Assembly (NCBI GenBank): GCA_965214915.1
Contig: CBDCCP010000001.1
Location: 1,674,001-1,738,000, forward strand
DNA: 64,000 nt
Direction: 5' to 3'
Source: CATQHP01 sp965214915
GTDB lineage: Bacteria > Acidobacteriota > Terriglobia > Bryobacterales > UBA6623
The notes below the pieces were generated by a model, which saw only the letters and a program-made list of their open reading frames with translations, made no database searches and was not told the origin of the DNA. This document shows positions 9,015 through 19,133 of this stretch, in pieces. The translations under genes and the position numbers were made by a program. The first letter of the stretch is position 1, and every line of letters begins with the position of its first letter.

Positions 9015-12000
9015 CTAGAAGGTGATCCTCAGGCCCAACTGCATGATGCGCCGGCTGTTGGGCAGCGTCGAGGTGACCAGGCCGAAGTTGCCCGAGCCGA
9101 GCGAGCCGTTGGGAATCTGGAACGCCGGCGTATTGGTGAAGTCGAACGCCTCCCAGCGGAACTGAGCGCGCCAGTTCTCGCCCCAGTAGAAGTTCTTGGC
9201 CAGCATCAGGTCGAAGTTGCCGCGCCAGGGGCCGCGGATTCCCGGCAGCGTGCGCGACGCATTGCCGAGCGTGTATTGGTCCGGAGCCTCGAAAGCGGCC
9301 TCGCTGAGCCAGTTCAGGCCGATGACGCTTTCCGCCGCCTGTCCCTGGTTGGCCGCCAAGAAGGACTGACCGGTGAGATTCGGCCGCAGCGTGATGCCGG
9401 CCGATATGTCGCCGCGCAGGTTCGGGCCGCCGTCAACCGTGACGCCCATGTATCCGCCGCTGCGCAGCGTGCCGACCGTGGCCAGTTGCCAGCCGCCCAG
9501 CACGGCGTCCGTGATCTTGTTCCAGCTTCTGCCCCACTTGCGGCCGCGGCCGAAGGGCAGATCGAAGATCGGCGCCATCACGATGCGGTGCGGCAGGCGG
9601 TTGACCGAGCTCGAGCGCTCGTTGGCGAAGTCGAAGATGTTCTGCGGGTTGTCGTTGTCGCCGAACGTGTCGGCGTCGCCGATGAAGCGGATGTTGTCGA
9701 TCCACTGCGTGTGCGTGTAGGCGATCGTCCAGCCGAGGCCGTTCTGGTAGCGCTTCTCCGACTTGAAGGTCAGCGCGTAGTAGTTGGAGACGCCCCAGTT
9801 CGGCGACATCAACTGAATCTGGTCCTGGCTGCCGGTGAAGCCGGTCCAGAGACGGTAGTCCTCCTCGTCGGCGCCCGGCGCGTTGGCCGCCGCGAGGTTC
9901 TCGGGGAGGATGTGATTGATGTTGATGTTGTTGATCGACTGATGGCGGGCCAAGCTGCCGATTATGCCGAAGTCCCACAAGATGCCTTTCCAGCGGGTTT
10001 GCAGCGTCAGGTTGAAGTTCTGCGAGTAGGGCATCTCGCGCGCCTGATCCCAGAACTGAACCGTCGAAGTGGGGAAGCGGGTGCCGATCGAGCCGAAACC
10101 GCCGTTGAGCTCCGATTCCGGAATGTCGTCCAGCGCGCCGGCCGGAACGCCGTCGCGCAGGAATGTGCGCATCCCGCCGCGGAAGCGGAAGATGTTGTCG
10201 AATCCGGCGCGGCCCGGCTGGATCGAGTTGCGGTCGTAGGGGTTGCCGAAGAAGATGCCGAAGCCGCCGCGCAGCACCAGCGAATCGTCTTCGCGCAGGC
10301 GCAGGGCGAAGCCGAAGCGGGGCGCGAGATTGTTCTTGTCCATGTTCCACAGGTACTTGCCCGTGCCGTCGCGGTTGGGGAAGAGCAGCTTGCCGATGGC
10401 GTTCTCGCGGATGCCGTTCTGGCCGGCCAACGGGTGCGGGCAGAACTGGCAGAAGCCGTTGTGGCGGTCGCCGACCTCGGTGATCGGCGTCTCGATCTCG
10501 TAGCGCAAGCCGAGGTTCAGGGTCAGGCGCGGGTTGACCTTCCAGTCGTCCTGCACGTAGCCGGAGTAGTACTTGATGCGCTTGCCGATGCCCGGCGCCA
10601 CGCGGGTGTCGAGATTCCAGATGTGCCCCAGCAGAAAATCGGCGACGTTGATGCCGGTGTTCTGGTCGCGCCCGCCGTCCGACGGGCGGAAACGGGTGAA
10701 GTTGCCGGTCGTCCGCCAGGCGCCGCTGGGCTGCGGGCGGCTGACTTCGTTGCCCTGGAAGGACGTGTACTTGGCGCCGAAGGTCAGCGTGTGGTCGCCC
10801 GAGACCTTGGTGAAGTTGGCCTCGAAGTCGAAATTGGTGAAGGCTGCGAAACGGTTGGCGTTGCCCGCGGCGCCGATCTGATTCACCGGCACGCGGCCGC
10901 CCTGGATGTTGAAACGGGGGAAGACCTCGCCGCCCTTCTCCAGCCCCGGAATGCCGAATTGCTGGGCGTAGTTCGTCTCGCAGCAGTCGCCCGACTTGCG
11001 GTCGACCGTGACGCGGTTGAAGCCGATCAGCCCCGTCACGAAGAACGTCGGCGAGAAGGTGTAGGTCTGGCTCCAGCCCCAGTTCTGACGGACGTTGAGG
11101 ATGTCGAGGCCGTTCTGGTCGGCGACCCCGTAACCCTGCGAGTAGCCCGTCAGCGTGTCGTCGGGCGAAGTCAGGATCATGCGCAGGAAGCTGCGGTATT
11201 TGTCGTTGAAGGTGTGATCCAGCTTGAACGTATGGTAGTCGCGGTTGCGGTCGTTCGAGGTCTGCTCGCGCCAGTTGCCCGAGTTGTTGTTCAGATTGTT
11301 CGGCGTGCGGTTGGGGTTGGGCAGGAAGCCCAGGGCCTTGACCGCCACCGGGTCGAAGCGCGACGAGGGGATCGTATTGTTCGGGAACTGCTCCGAATCG
11401 CGGGCGTTGTGCCGCGGCCCGGAGGCGCGGGTTTCCGGGTCGTGGATCGGCACCAGCACGGCTTGGCCGCCCTGGTTCTGCGTCGCCGTCGAGAAATCGC
11501 CGTTGCGCCACTCCGGCAGGCCGACGCTGCGCGTGCGGATCGCGCCCTGCGCCTGGCGGAAAACGTCGAGGTTATAGAAGATAAACGTCTTGTTCCTGGC
11601 GATCGGGCCGCCGATCGCGCCGCCGCCGTTGTTGCGGCGCAGTTTCGGCTTGGAGTCGTTCTGCCAGCCGGCCGCGTCGAACGCGTCGTTGCGCATGAAG
11701 TGGTAGAGGCTGCCGTGCCAAGCGTTCGTTCCGCTGCGGGTGATCGCCGTGACGACGCCCGCAGAGCTGCGGCCGTATTTCGCGCCCATCGAGTTGACCT
11801 CGACCTTGAACTCCTGCATGGAGTCCACCGGCGGCGACATTTCCACGTTCTGCACGCCCAAGCCGCCGCGCGTGTTGTTGATGCCGTCGATATACGAGCC
11901 GGTCGAGCGCGTGCGCCCGCCGCTGATCGACATGTACCCGTTCGCTTCCGAGCGGAAGGCGCCGGGAACCAGGTTCACCAGATTGAAGATGTCGCGGTTG

Positions 12001-12455
12001 GGCAGCGGCAGTTCCTGAATCTGCTCGACCTGAACGGTCGCGCCCACCGAGCCGGAGGTCGTCTGCACCTGCAACTGCTCGGCGGTGACCTCGACGACCT
12101 CGGTCAGCGCTCCGATTTCCAGAGCGAAGTTATACGAAACTTCCGAAGCCACGTTCAGGCGCAGCCCGTTGACGGTGGCCTGCTTGAAGCCGTCGGCCTC
12201 GACGGTAATGTTGTACAGGCCGGCGGGCAACGGCAGCGTATAGGCCCCGTTGATGCCGCTCTCGACCGTGTTGGCGACGCCGGTCTCGGCGTTGGCGATG
12301 GTCACCTGCGCGCCCGGGATCACCGCGCCCGTGGCGTCGCTGACCGTGCCGTTGATGATGCCGTTGGAGCCCTGCCCGAACAGGAGCGCGGGCAGCAGCG
12401 AAACGAGCGCCAAGATCCAGAGCAGACGGCTCGACGCATGACTACTTCGATTCAT
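9015..12455 (-). CDS. TonB-dependent receptor, Oar-like, with carboxypeptidase-regulatory-like N-domain
   Basis: Outer-membrane active transporter of 1146 residues. ATG 12455 has GAGGTG 6 bases upstream. It begins with a signal peptide (LLWILALVSLLPALLFGQ), then the beta-sandwich GIINGTVSDATGAVIPGAQV (about residues 25-105), a plug region with SGGRTRSTGSYIDG, and a long beta-barrel ending RRIMQLGLRITF; the terminal Phe suits BAM insertion. These giant Oar-like receptors are expanded in Acidobacteriota and usually take up oligosaccharides or peptides; the ligand here is unknown. No TonB, ExbB or ExbD is nearby. A strong terminator follows. The upstream region, with an imperfect GC hairpin at 12545-12575, is cut by an IS481-like element 205 bp before the start, which could change expression. 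Confidence 0.92.
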   Translation of the reverse strand: MNRSSHASSRLLWILALVSLLPALLFGQGSNGIINGTVSDATGAVIPGAQVTIANAETGVANTVESGINGAYTLPLPAGLYNITVEADGFKQATVNGLRLNVASEVSYNFALEIGALTEVVEVTAEQLQVQTTSGSVGATVQVEQIQELPLPNRDIFNLVNLVPGAFRSEANGYMSISGGRTRSTGSYIDGINNTRGGLGVQNVEMSPPVDSMQEFKVEVNSMGAKYGRSSAGVVTAITRSGTNAWHGSLYHFMRNDAFDAAGWQNDSKPKLRRNNGGGAIGGPIARNKTFIFYNLDVFRQAQGAIRTRSVGLPEWRNGDFSTATQNQGGQAVLVPIHDPETRASGPRHNARDSEQFPNNTIPSSRFDPVAVKALGFLPNPNRTPNNLNNNSGNWREQTSNDRNRDYHTFKLDHTFNDKYRSFLRMILTSPDDTLTGYSQGYGVADQNGLDILNVRQNWGWSQTYTFSPTFFVTGLIGFNRVTVDRKSGDCCETNYAQQFGIPGLEKGGEVFPRFNIQGGRVPVNQIGAAGNANRFAAFTNFDFEANFTKVSGDHTLTFGAKYTSFQGNEVSRPQPSGAWRTTGNFTRFRPSDGGRDQNTGINVADFLLGHIWNLDTRVAPGIGKRIKYYSGYVQDDWKVNPRLTLNLGLRYEIETPITEVGDRHNGFCQFCPHPLAGQNGIRENAIGKLLFPNRDGTGKYLWNMDKNNLAPRFGFALRLREDDSLVLRGGFGIFFGNPYDRNSIQPGRAGFDNIFRFRGGMRTFLRDGVPAGALDDIPESELNGGFGSIGTRFPTSTVQFWDQAREMPYSQNFNLTLQTRWKGILWDFGIIGSLARHQSINNININHILPENLAAANAPGADEEDYRLWTGFTGSQDQIQLMSPNWGVSNYYALTFKSEKRYQNGLGWTIAYTHTQWIDNIRFIGDADTFGDNDNPQNIFDFANERSSSVNRLPHRIVMAPIFDLPFGRGRKWGRSWNKITDAVLGGWQLATVGTLRSGGYMGVTVDGGPNLRGDISAGITLRPNLTGQSFLAANQGQAAESVIGLNWLSEAAFEAPDQYTLGNASRTLPGIRGPWRGNFDLMLAKNFYWGENWRAQFRWEAFDFTNTPAFQIPNGSLGSGNFGLVTSTLPNSRRIMQLGLRITF

Positions 12456-12669
12456 CGATTCACCTCGTTTCAATGGTCAATGGGAATGTCTGTTCTTGTC
12501 CGTAGGGTGAAAATGCAAATTTTTTGACCCCGTAACCTCTTTCGACCGGCGCCGCGGAAACTTCGCCGCGCCGGCAACCCAAATATATCGCCCGAGCGGC
12601 CCGTGCCGCCCCGATGACGCTGTGCATTGTAATGCGCCGCGCGGGGCAATGTCAACCGGATGTGCGGGA

Positions 12670-13683
12670 TCAGGACATATGAGACGGCGGGGGAATACCG
12701 AAGCTGTGGTTATGAAGGTACTGGATAGGGGAGCGGGAGTCAAGGGCGTCATGGGGGCGGTGGTGGTTGTAGCGGTGGGCGAAGGCGTCGATCAGGGGGT
12801 TGAGTTGCTGGAGGCGGTGGGGCAGGGAGTAGACGGAGTAGAACGCGTAGCGCCAGGTGGCTTGCATGCGCTCGACGCGGCCGTTGAGTTGGGGGCTTCG
12901 GGGAGGCAGGACGTAGAGGTCGATGCGGCGCTGTTGGCAGGCGTTCTCGAAGTCTTTCTGGAACTCGGAACCGCCGTCGACCTGGATGGCGCGGATGGGG
13001 AAGGGGGCGGATTGAACGAGTTTGTCGAGGAAGCGAGCGGCGGAAGCGGAGGTGGCCTGGGAGGCGGCCATAGCAGCGGTCCAGCGGGAGTAGCGATCGA
13101 GGGCGGTGAAGTGTTTGATGGTCTTGCCGGGCAGCAGAGTGAGCGAGAGGGTGTCGATCTGGACGGCCTCGCCGGGCGCTTTGGCGGGCAGCGCGGCGCG
13201 TAAGCGGCGCGCATAGGGGCGGCGGGCGCGGCGGGTTCGGCCGGGCGGGCGGCGGAAGACGAAGACGGGTTGCAGGCGTCCGCGGCGCACCAGGCGGGCC
13301 AGGATGCGCCCGACGGTGCTGTCGGAGACGGCATGGCCCTCGGCGCGCAACAGCGGGCCGAGCTTGCGTTTGCCCCACACCGGGTTGTCTTCCCGCAGGG
13401 CTTCGACGCGCTCCACCAGCGCTGGACTCCAGCGCGGCCGGCACAGCTTGCGGGGCCGTCGGGAACGCAGTTCAGGCTGCTTGCGCCAGCGATAGAGCGT
13501 GGCGCGGGATACGCCCACCGCGTCCGCCGCCGCCTGCGCGCTCAGCCCCTGCGCCCTGGCCTCGCGCCAGCGCCGCACCGCGTCGCGCCGGCTCTCCAGG
13601 GCCGCATCGACTTTTCCCTCTCCCAACTGCGCCGCAACGCGGGCACTGCTGATAACCTGTCTCGGTAGGCCAAAAACCTGCAT
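12670..13683 (-). CDS. IS481-like transposase (helix-turn-helix plus rve integrase core)
   Basis: DDE transposase, 337 residues from ATG 13683 with AAAGGAG upstream. The N-terminal helix-turn-helix (GLSAQAAADAVGVSRATLYR, residues about 45-65) binds the ends. An HTH-like linker (NPVWGKRKLGPLLRAEGHAV) is followed by the catalytic core with Asp in AVQIDTLSL, Asp in IQVDGGSEF and Glu in LNGRVERMQATWR. The typical C-terminal motif HRYNHHRPHDAL is present. Full length and apparently functional. The ribosome site lies in one arm of an inverted repeat, so translation is probably repressed. Confidence 0.92.
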   Translation of the reverse strand: MQVFGLPRQVISSARVAAQLGEGKVDAALESRRDAVRRWREARAQGLSAQAAADAVGVSRATLYRWRKQPELRSRRPRKLCRPRWSPALVERVEALREDNPVWGKRKLGPLLRAEGHAVSDSTVGRILARLVRRGRLQPVFVFRRPPGRTRRARRPYARRLRAALPAKAPGEAVQIDTLSLTLLPGKTIKHFTALDRYSRWTAAMAASQATSASAARFLDKLVQSAPFPIRAIQVDGGSEFQKDFENACQQRRIDLYVLPPRSPQLNGRVERMQATWRYAFYSVYSLPHRLQQLNPLIDAFAHRYNHHRPHDALDSRSPIQYLHNHSFGIPPPSHMS

Positions 13684-13747
13684 GGGGTTCTCCTTTCGCT
13701 CGTTGGGTTGTTCTTCTACGAGCTTCGGAGAACCCCACCTGCGGAGG
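13683..13747 (-). promoter_or_regulatory. Leader hairpin that can sequester the transposase ribosome site
   Basis: An 11-bp perfect inverted repeat, TGGGGTTCTCC (13683-13693) and GGAGAACCCCA (13737-13747), spans the transposase leader. On the transcript the proximal arm contains the GGAG of the Shine-Dalgarno and touches the ATG. Pairing would hide the start, a known strategy of insertion sequences against read-through transcripts. Confidence 0.6.
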
Positions 13748-13803
13748 CAACCCCTGGCCGGCCGCCCCCCCTGTCGATCCGGCCGGGCTCCACCTCGAAG
13801 AGC

Positions 13804-13942
13804 GGGCCATCGCCCTCTATGAGCGGTGTACGCGGCGGGACGGAACCCGTCAAGGGTACGCTACGCCGCGCCCTGGCGGGCGCGCCCTTGACTGAACCCG
13901 CCCCGCCGCAAAAACTATGACCCGGTAGGAGGGCGATGGCCC
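13804..13942. other. Three nested palindromes in the non-coding end of the IS (possible structured RNA)
   Basis: Outer arms GGGCCATCGCCCTC (13804-13817) and GAGGGCGATGGCCC (13929-13942) are perfect complements. Middle arms 13834-13856 and 13885-13907 pair imperfectly, sharing CCCTTGAC and CCCGCC blocks. Inner arms CGCGCCC (13867-13873) and GGGCGCG (13878-13884) are perfect around a 4-base loop. All three have nearly the same centre, so one long hairpin or cruciform is expected. It could be a folded RNA, a transposase-binding region or a terminator for the atp operon. No protein is encoded in 13684-14044. Confidence 0.6.
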
Positions 13943-14044
13943 TCTGACGCCGGCTCGCGGCGTCTCACATCTATCTGAACCGGCACACCGGAGCGCCCGC
14001 CCGGAGTTCAGCCGTTTGCTAAATGGATGTAAATTGTCGGCAAG

Positions 14045-14452
14045 CTACTGCGCGCCGGCGGCGGCCGCCAGGCGGGCCCGCGCGCGGGTTATCGCCCGCT
14101 GGGCGCGGTCGGCGTCGATTTCCAGGCTCTCGAGCTGTAGGCGCCTGTCGGCCCGCTCCAGCGCCCGCAGCGCGCGCTCGCGGTCGATCTCGGGCGCGGG
14201 CTCGGCGGTCGTTGCCAGAACCCGCACGCGCTCGGGGAGGATTTCGACGACCCCCCCGTTCAGCGCCAGGCAGCGGTCGCCTGCGCCGGTCTCGAAGGTC
14301 AAAACCCCGACGCCGACCTCCGCCATCATCGGCGCATGGCCCGGCAGAACGCCCTTGTAGCCGGTGGAAAGCGGCAGTTGCACCATGCTCGTCTCCTCGC
14401 GGACGACCTGCCGCTGGGGAACCGCGACTTCCAATATCAGCCGTTTACTCAT
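14045..14452 (-). CDS. atpC: ATP synthase F1 subunit epsilon
   Basis: Central-stalk subunit that couples rotation to catalysis and inhibits ATP hydrolysis, 135 residues. The N-terminal beta-sandwich shows LILEVAVPQRQVVREETSMV, GYKGVLPGHAPMMAEVGVGV and LALNGGVVEILPERVRVLA. The C-terminal helical hairpin is rich in Arg and Ala (RALRALERADRRLQL). Last gene of the F1 cluster, 12 bases after atpD; the IS481-like element begins 58 bases beyond its stop. Confidence 0.95.
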   Translation of the reverse strand: MSKRLILEVAVPQRQVVREETSMVQLPLSTGYKGVLPGHAPMMAEVGVGVLTFETGAGDRCLALNGGVVEILPERVRVLATTAEPAPEIDRERALRALERADRRLQLESLEIDADRAQRAITRARARLAAAAGAQ

Positions 14453-14464
14453 GCCGTGAACCCG

Positions 14465-15907
<1,443 letters not shown>

Positions 15908-15919
15908 CTTGTGCGATTC

Positions 15920-16795
15920 CTATTCCAAAGCCGCCGCGCCCGAGACGATTTCGATGATCTCCGTGGTGATGCTCGCCTGGCGGACGCGGTTGAGGCGCAA
16001 GGTAAGTTTTTCGAGCACTTCGCCGGCGTTCCGCGTCGCCGCATCCATCGCCGTCATGCGCGCGGCGTGCTCGGCCGCGGCCGAGTCGAGCATGGCTCGA
16101 TGAACCTGCGTGACGACGTGCTGCGGCAGCAGAGCGGCAAACAGCTTCTCGGGAAGCTGCTCGTATTCGTAATCCGTTGAAGCGCCGCCGCCCTTGTCTT
16201 GGGAGGGCAAAACCGGCAGCAGCGGCGTCAGGGCGATTTCCTGGGTCAGAACGTTCTTGAAGCGGTTGTAGAGAATGTAAACTGCATCGACCTCGCCGCC
16301 GCTGAAGCGCTGCATCGCCTTCTCGGCAATCTCTTGGGCGGCGGCGTGCTCGACGTTCTTGAAGATCAGCTCCCATTTGCCAACGATCGGATAAGACCGG
16401 CGCGAATAGTAGTCGACGGCCTTGCGTCCGAGCAACCCGAGCTCGACTTGCTTATCGCCGTTCTCGTCGAGAAACTTCCGCGAGGCCTTGACGACGTTGC
16501 TGTTGAACGCGCCGCAAAGCCCCTTGTCGCCGGCGAGCAACAACAACAGGATGCGCTTGACCTCGCGCTGGGCGAGCAACGGATGCCGGACCGCAACCGA
16601 GTCCTCGCCCGCCCGGCTCAAAACGTTGCCCAACATCTCGCCGAGCAGCGCCGCATAAGGGCGTGCGTTGACCGCAGCCTGCTGCGCGCGCCGCAATTTC
16701 GCCGCCGAGACCATTTTCATGGCCTTGGTGATCTGCTGCGTGTTGTTGACCGAGCGGATGCGCCGGCGCAGGTCGATCAGTGAAGGCATCGCCAA
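15920..16795 (-). CDS. atpG: ATP synthase F1 subunit gamma
   Basis: Rotor shaft of F1, 291 residues from ATG 16795. The N-terminal coiled-coil helix IDLRRRIRSVNNTQQITKAMKMVSA is the clear family signature (positions 6-30). GDKGLCGAFN follows, and the C-terminal helix LTLRLNRVRQASITTEIIEIVSGAAAL closes the protein at the usual length. Lies 12 bases after atpA. Confidence 0.96.
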   Translation of the reverse strand: MAMPSLIDLRRRIRSVNNTQQITKAMKMVSAAKLRRAQQAAVNARPYAALLGEMLGNVLSRAGEDSVAVRHPLLAQREVKRILLLLLAGDKGLCGAFNSNVVKASRKFLDENGDKQVELGLLGRKAVDYYSRRSYPIVGKWELIFKNVEHAAAQEIAEKAMQRFSGGEVDAVYILYNRFKNVLTQEIALTPLLPVLPSQDKGGGASTDYEYEQLPEKLFAALLPQHVVTQVHRAMLDSAAAEHAARMTAMDAATRNAGEVLEKLTLRLNRVRQASITTEIIEIVSGAAALE

Positions 16796-16807
16796 TGCGC
16801 GGCGCCG

Positions 16808-18352
16808 CTAGGCGGCCGCCGCCTCCAACGGGGCGGTTCTCGCCGTGAAACGCTCCTTGAAGGAGGCGATCGCCTTTTTCAAAGCCGCCGTCGCCTCGTC
16901 GTCCAACTTCTTCTTGACGCGGATCTGCTCGAGCGCCCCCTCGGGGCCTTCACGGTCGAGGTAGTCGTAAAGCCCCGCTTCGAAATCGGCGATCTGCGAA
17001 ACTTCGAGATCGTCCACGTAGCCGTTGGTTCCCGCGTAGATAATGGCGATCTGCTTCTCGACCGGCAGCGGCGCGTATTGCTTCTGCTTCAGCAACTCCA
17101 CCAAGCGGTCGCCGCGGTGAAGCTGCCGTTGCGAAGCTTTGTCGAGGTCGGAGCCGAATTGGGCGAACGCGGCCAGCGCGCGGTACTGGGCCAACTCCAG
17201 GCGCAGCGTGCCGGCGATCGACTTCATCGCCTTGATCTGCGCGTTGCCGCCGACGCGGCTGACCGAGATGCCGACGTCAACCGCCGGCCTCACGTTGGCG
17301 TTGAACAAGTCGGCCTGCAAATAGATCTGCCCGTCGGTGATCGAGATCACATTGGTCGGGATATAAGCCGAAACGTCGCCCGCCTGCGTCTCGATGAACG
17401 GCAGCGCCGTCAGCGACCCGCCGCCCAGGGCGTCGCTCAATTTGGCGGCGCGCTCCAGCAGGCGCGAGTGCAGATAGAAAACGTCCCCCGGAAACGCCTC
17501 CCGCCCCGGCGGACGCCGCAAGAGCAGGGATATTTCGCGGTACGCCGCGGCGTGTTTCGACAGGTCGTCGAAGACGCACAGCGCGTGGCGGCTCGAATCG
17601 CGGAAATATTCGCCGATCGCCGTGCTCGAAAAGGGCGCCAGGAACTGCATCGACGCCGGGTCGGCCGCCGACGCCGCGACCACGATCGTGTAATCCATCG
17701 CGCCGTTTTCTTCGAGCACCTTGACGACCTGCGCCACCGTCGAGCGCTTCTGGCCGATGGCGGTATAGACGCAGATCATGTCGCCGCCCTTTTGGTTGAG
17801 GATCGCGTCGATCGCGACGGCGGTCTTGCCCGTTTGCCGATCGCCGATAATCAGCTCGCGCTGCCCGCGGCCGATCGGAATCATCGAATCGATGGCCTTC
17901 AGACCGGTCTGCATCGGCTCGCTGACCGGCCGGCGGTCGATGACGCCGGGCGCGATGCGTTCGACCGGATTGTACTGCGCCGTCTCGATCGGACCTTTGC
18001 CGTCGATGGGTTGGCCCAAGGCATTGACCACGCGGCCGATCATCGCCTCGCCGACCGGAATCGAAATGATGCGCCCCGTCCGTTTGACCTCGTCGCCTTC
18101 CTTCAGGTTGGAAAAATCGCCGAGCAGCACCGCGCCGACCTGATCTTCCTCCAGGTTCATCGCAATGCCCGACACGCCGCCGGGAAAAGCGAGCAACTCG
18201 CCGGCCATGACCTTCTCCAGGCCGTGCAGGCGGGCGATGCCGTCGCCCAGCGAAATGACCCAGCCGACCTCGGCGACCTCGACGATGCCTTCGTAGTTCT
18301 CGATCCGGTCTCGAATCAGTTTCGAGATTTCACCGGCGCTGATTTGTGCCAT
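16808..18352 (-). CDS. atpA: ATP synthase F1 subunit alpha
   Basis: Non-catalytic nucleotide-binding subunit, 514 residues from ATG 18352. Walker A is GDRQTGKTAVAID (about residue 170), followed by YTAIGQKRSTVAQVVKVLEE. Subunit interface and C-terminal motifs such as AYIPTNVISITDGQIYL and RPAVDVGISVSRVGG are intact. Second gene of the F1 cluster, 30 bases after atpH. Confidence 0.97.
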   Translation of the reverse strand: MAQISAGEISKLIRDRIENYEGIVEVAEVGWVISLGDGIARLHGLEKVMAGELLAFPGGVSGIAMNLEEDQVGAVLLGDFSNLKEGDEVKRTGRIISIPVGEAMIGRVVNALGQPIDGKGPIETAQYNPVERIAPGVIDRRPVSEPMQTGLKAIDSMIPIGRGQRELIIGDRQTGKTAVAIDAILNQKGGDMICVYTAIGQKRSTVAQVVKVLEENGAMDYTIVVAASAADPASMQFLAPFSSTAIGEYFRDSSRHALCVFDDLSKHAAAYREISLLLRRPPGREAFPGDVFYLHSRLLERAAKLSDALGGGSLTALPFIETQAGDVSAYIPTNVISITDGQIYLQADLFNANVRPAVDVGISVSRVGGNAQIKAMKSIAGTLRLELAQYRALAAFAQFGSDLDKASQRQLHRGDRLVELLKQKQYAPLPVEKQIAIIYAGTNGYVDDLEVSQIADFEAGLYDYLDREGPEGALEQIRVKKKLDDEATAALKKAIASFKERFTARTAPLEAAAA

Positions 18353-18382
18353 GGAAACCGTCCCTTGTAATTGTGCGATGAT

Positions 18383-18934
18383 CTAGCCGGCAGCGCGCAT
18401 CGCGCGGTCGAGCGCCCGCAGCTTGGCGCGCAGCGAGCCGTCGTAAACCGTGGACCCGACACGGACAACGCTTCCCCCCAGCACGTCCGCATCGACAACA
18501 TATTGCGCCGCGACGGTCTTGCCGGTCAGCGCGGCGAAGCGCCTCTCGAGAGCGGCCTGCTGATCGGCGTCCATCGTCCGCGCCGTACGCACTTCGACCC
18601 GCGCCACGCCGAGACGCCGGTCGAGCCACGAGCGGTAGGCGTCCACAATCTCGCCGAACGACCCCGTGCGCCGGTGATCGACAACCACCTGAACGAAGTT
18701 GCGCACCTTCTGCGAGCACCCCAGCCGGCTGCAAAGCTGCGCCGTCAAGGCCCGCTTTTCCGCCGGCCGCACCGCCGGCGAAAGCAGAACGCCGCGCAGC
18801 TCCGCCGAGGCTTGCAAAGCCGCTCCGAAGGACTCGAGCTGCTGCAAAGCTTGCTCGGGGCCGAGCTCGGAACCCGGCCGGGAGACGACATCGGCCAAGG
18901 CCGAGGCGTAGCGGTTAGCGATTGCAAGAGACAT
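18383..18934 (-). CDS. atpH: ATP synthase F1 subunit delta
   Basis: Stator subunit linking F1 to F0 subunit b, 183 residues. ATG 18934 gives SLAIANRYASALADVV, the standard N-terminus, so the longer in-frame reading upstream is rejected. The C-terminal signature DADVLGGSVVRVGSTVYDGSL is intact. This is the first gene of the cluster: the next gene upstream is divergent, so the F0 genes atpB, atpE and atpF are not here and must be elsewhere. The promoter is presumably within 18935-19133. Confidence 0.93.
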   Translation of the reverse strand: MSLAIANRYASALADVVSRPGSELGPEQALQQLESFGAALQASAELRGVLLSPAVRPAEKRALTAQLCSRLGCSQKVRNFVQVVVDHRRTGSFGEIVDAYRSWLDRRLGVARVEVRTARTMDADQQAALERRFAALTGKTVAAQYVVDADVLGGSVVRVGSTVYDGSLRAKLRALDRAMRAAG

Positions 18935-19133
18935 GGGTTTCGTGCCGGGGCGCCCGCTTCGATGCACGCATTTCAAAGAGTCGCGATCCGCGGGTGAACG
19001 AGGGGGCCTGCCAAGTTGCTCCGAACCGCCACAAGGCCCTGAAACCCTCAAGCTAGCACAGCCGCCCCGGCCGGTCAACCGATGCCTCGCGCATGAGCGC
19101 AAACATTGCTTTCCGATGGGGCGTTGCTTCAGA

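Larger units (their letters stand above)
12661..13987 (-). mobile_element. Complete IS481-like insertion sequence, 1327 bp, target duplication CCGGA
   Basis: Terminal inverted repeats of about 29 bp: left end begins TGTGCGGGATCAGG, right end (reverse complement) begins TGTGCCGGTTCAGA, and both continue to a shared TGAGACG. The element is flanked by the 5-bp direct repeat CCGGA (12656-12660 and 13988-13992), so both ends are defined. It holds one transposase gene whose stop codon lies inside the left repeat, and 304 bp of non-coding sequence on the 5' side of the transposase. It sits between the TonB receptor promoter and the 3' end of the atp genes. Perfect duplications suggest a fairly recent insertion. 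Confidence 0.88.

Noticed and set aside
8880..12527. 1215-codon plus-strand open frame
   Set aside because: It is an antisense shadow of the TonB receptor gene. Its protein is Arg/Val/Ala-rich without domains, whereas the minus strand has a full receptor with signal peptide.
12545..12575. GC-rich inverted repeat in the TonB receptor leader as a riboswitch
   Set aside because: Only an imperfect 11-bp stem is seen, without a conserved core, so it is recorded only as a possible hairpin.
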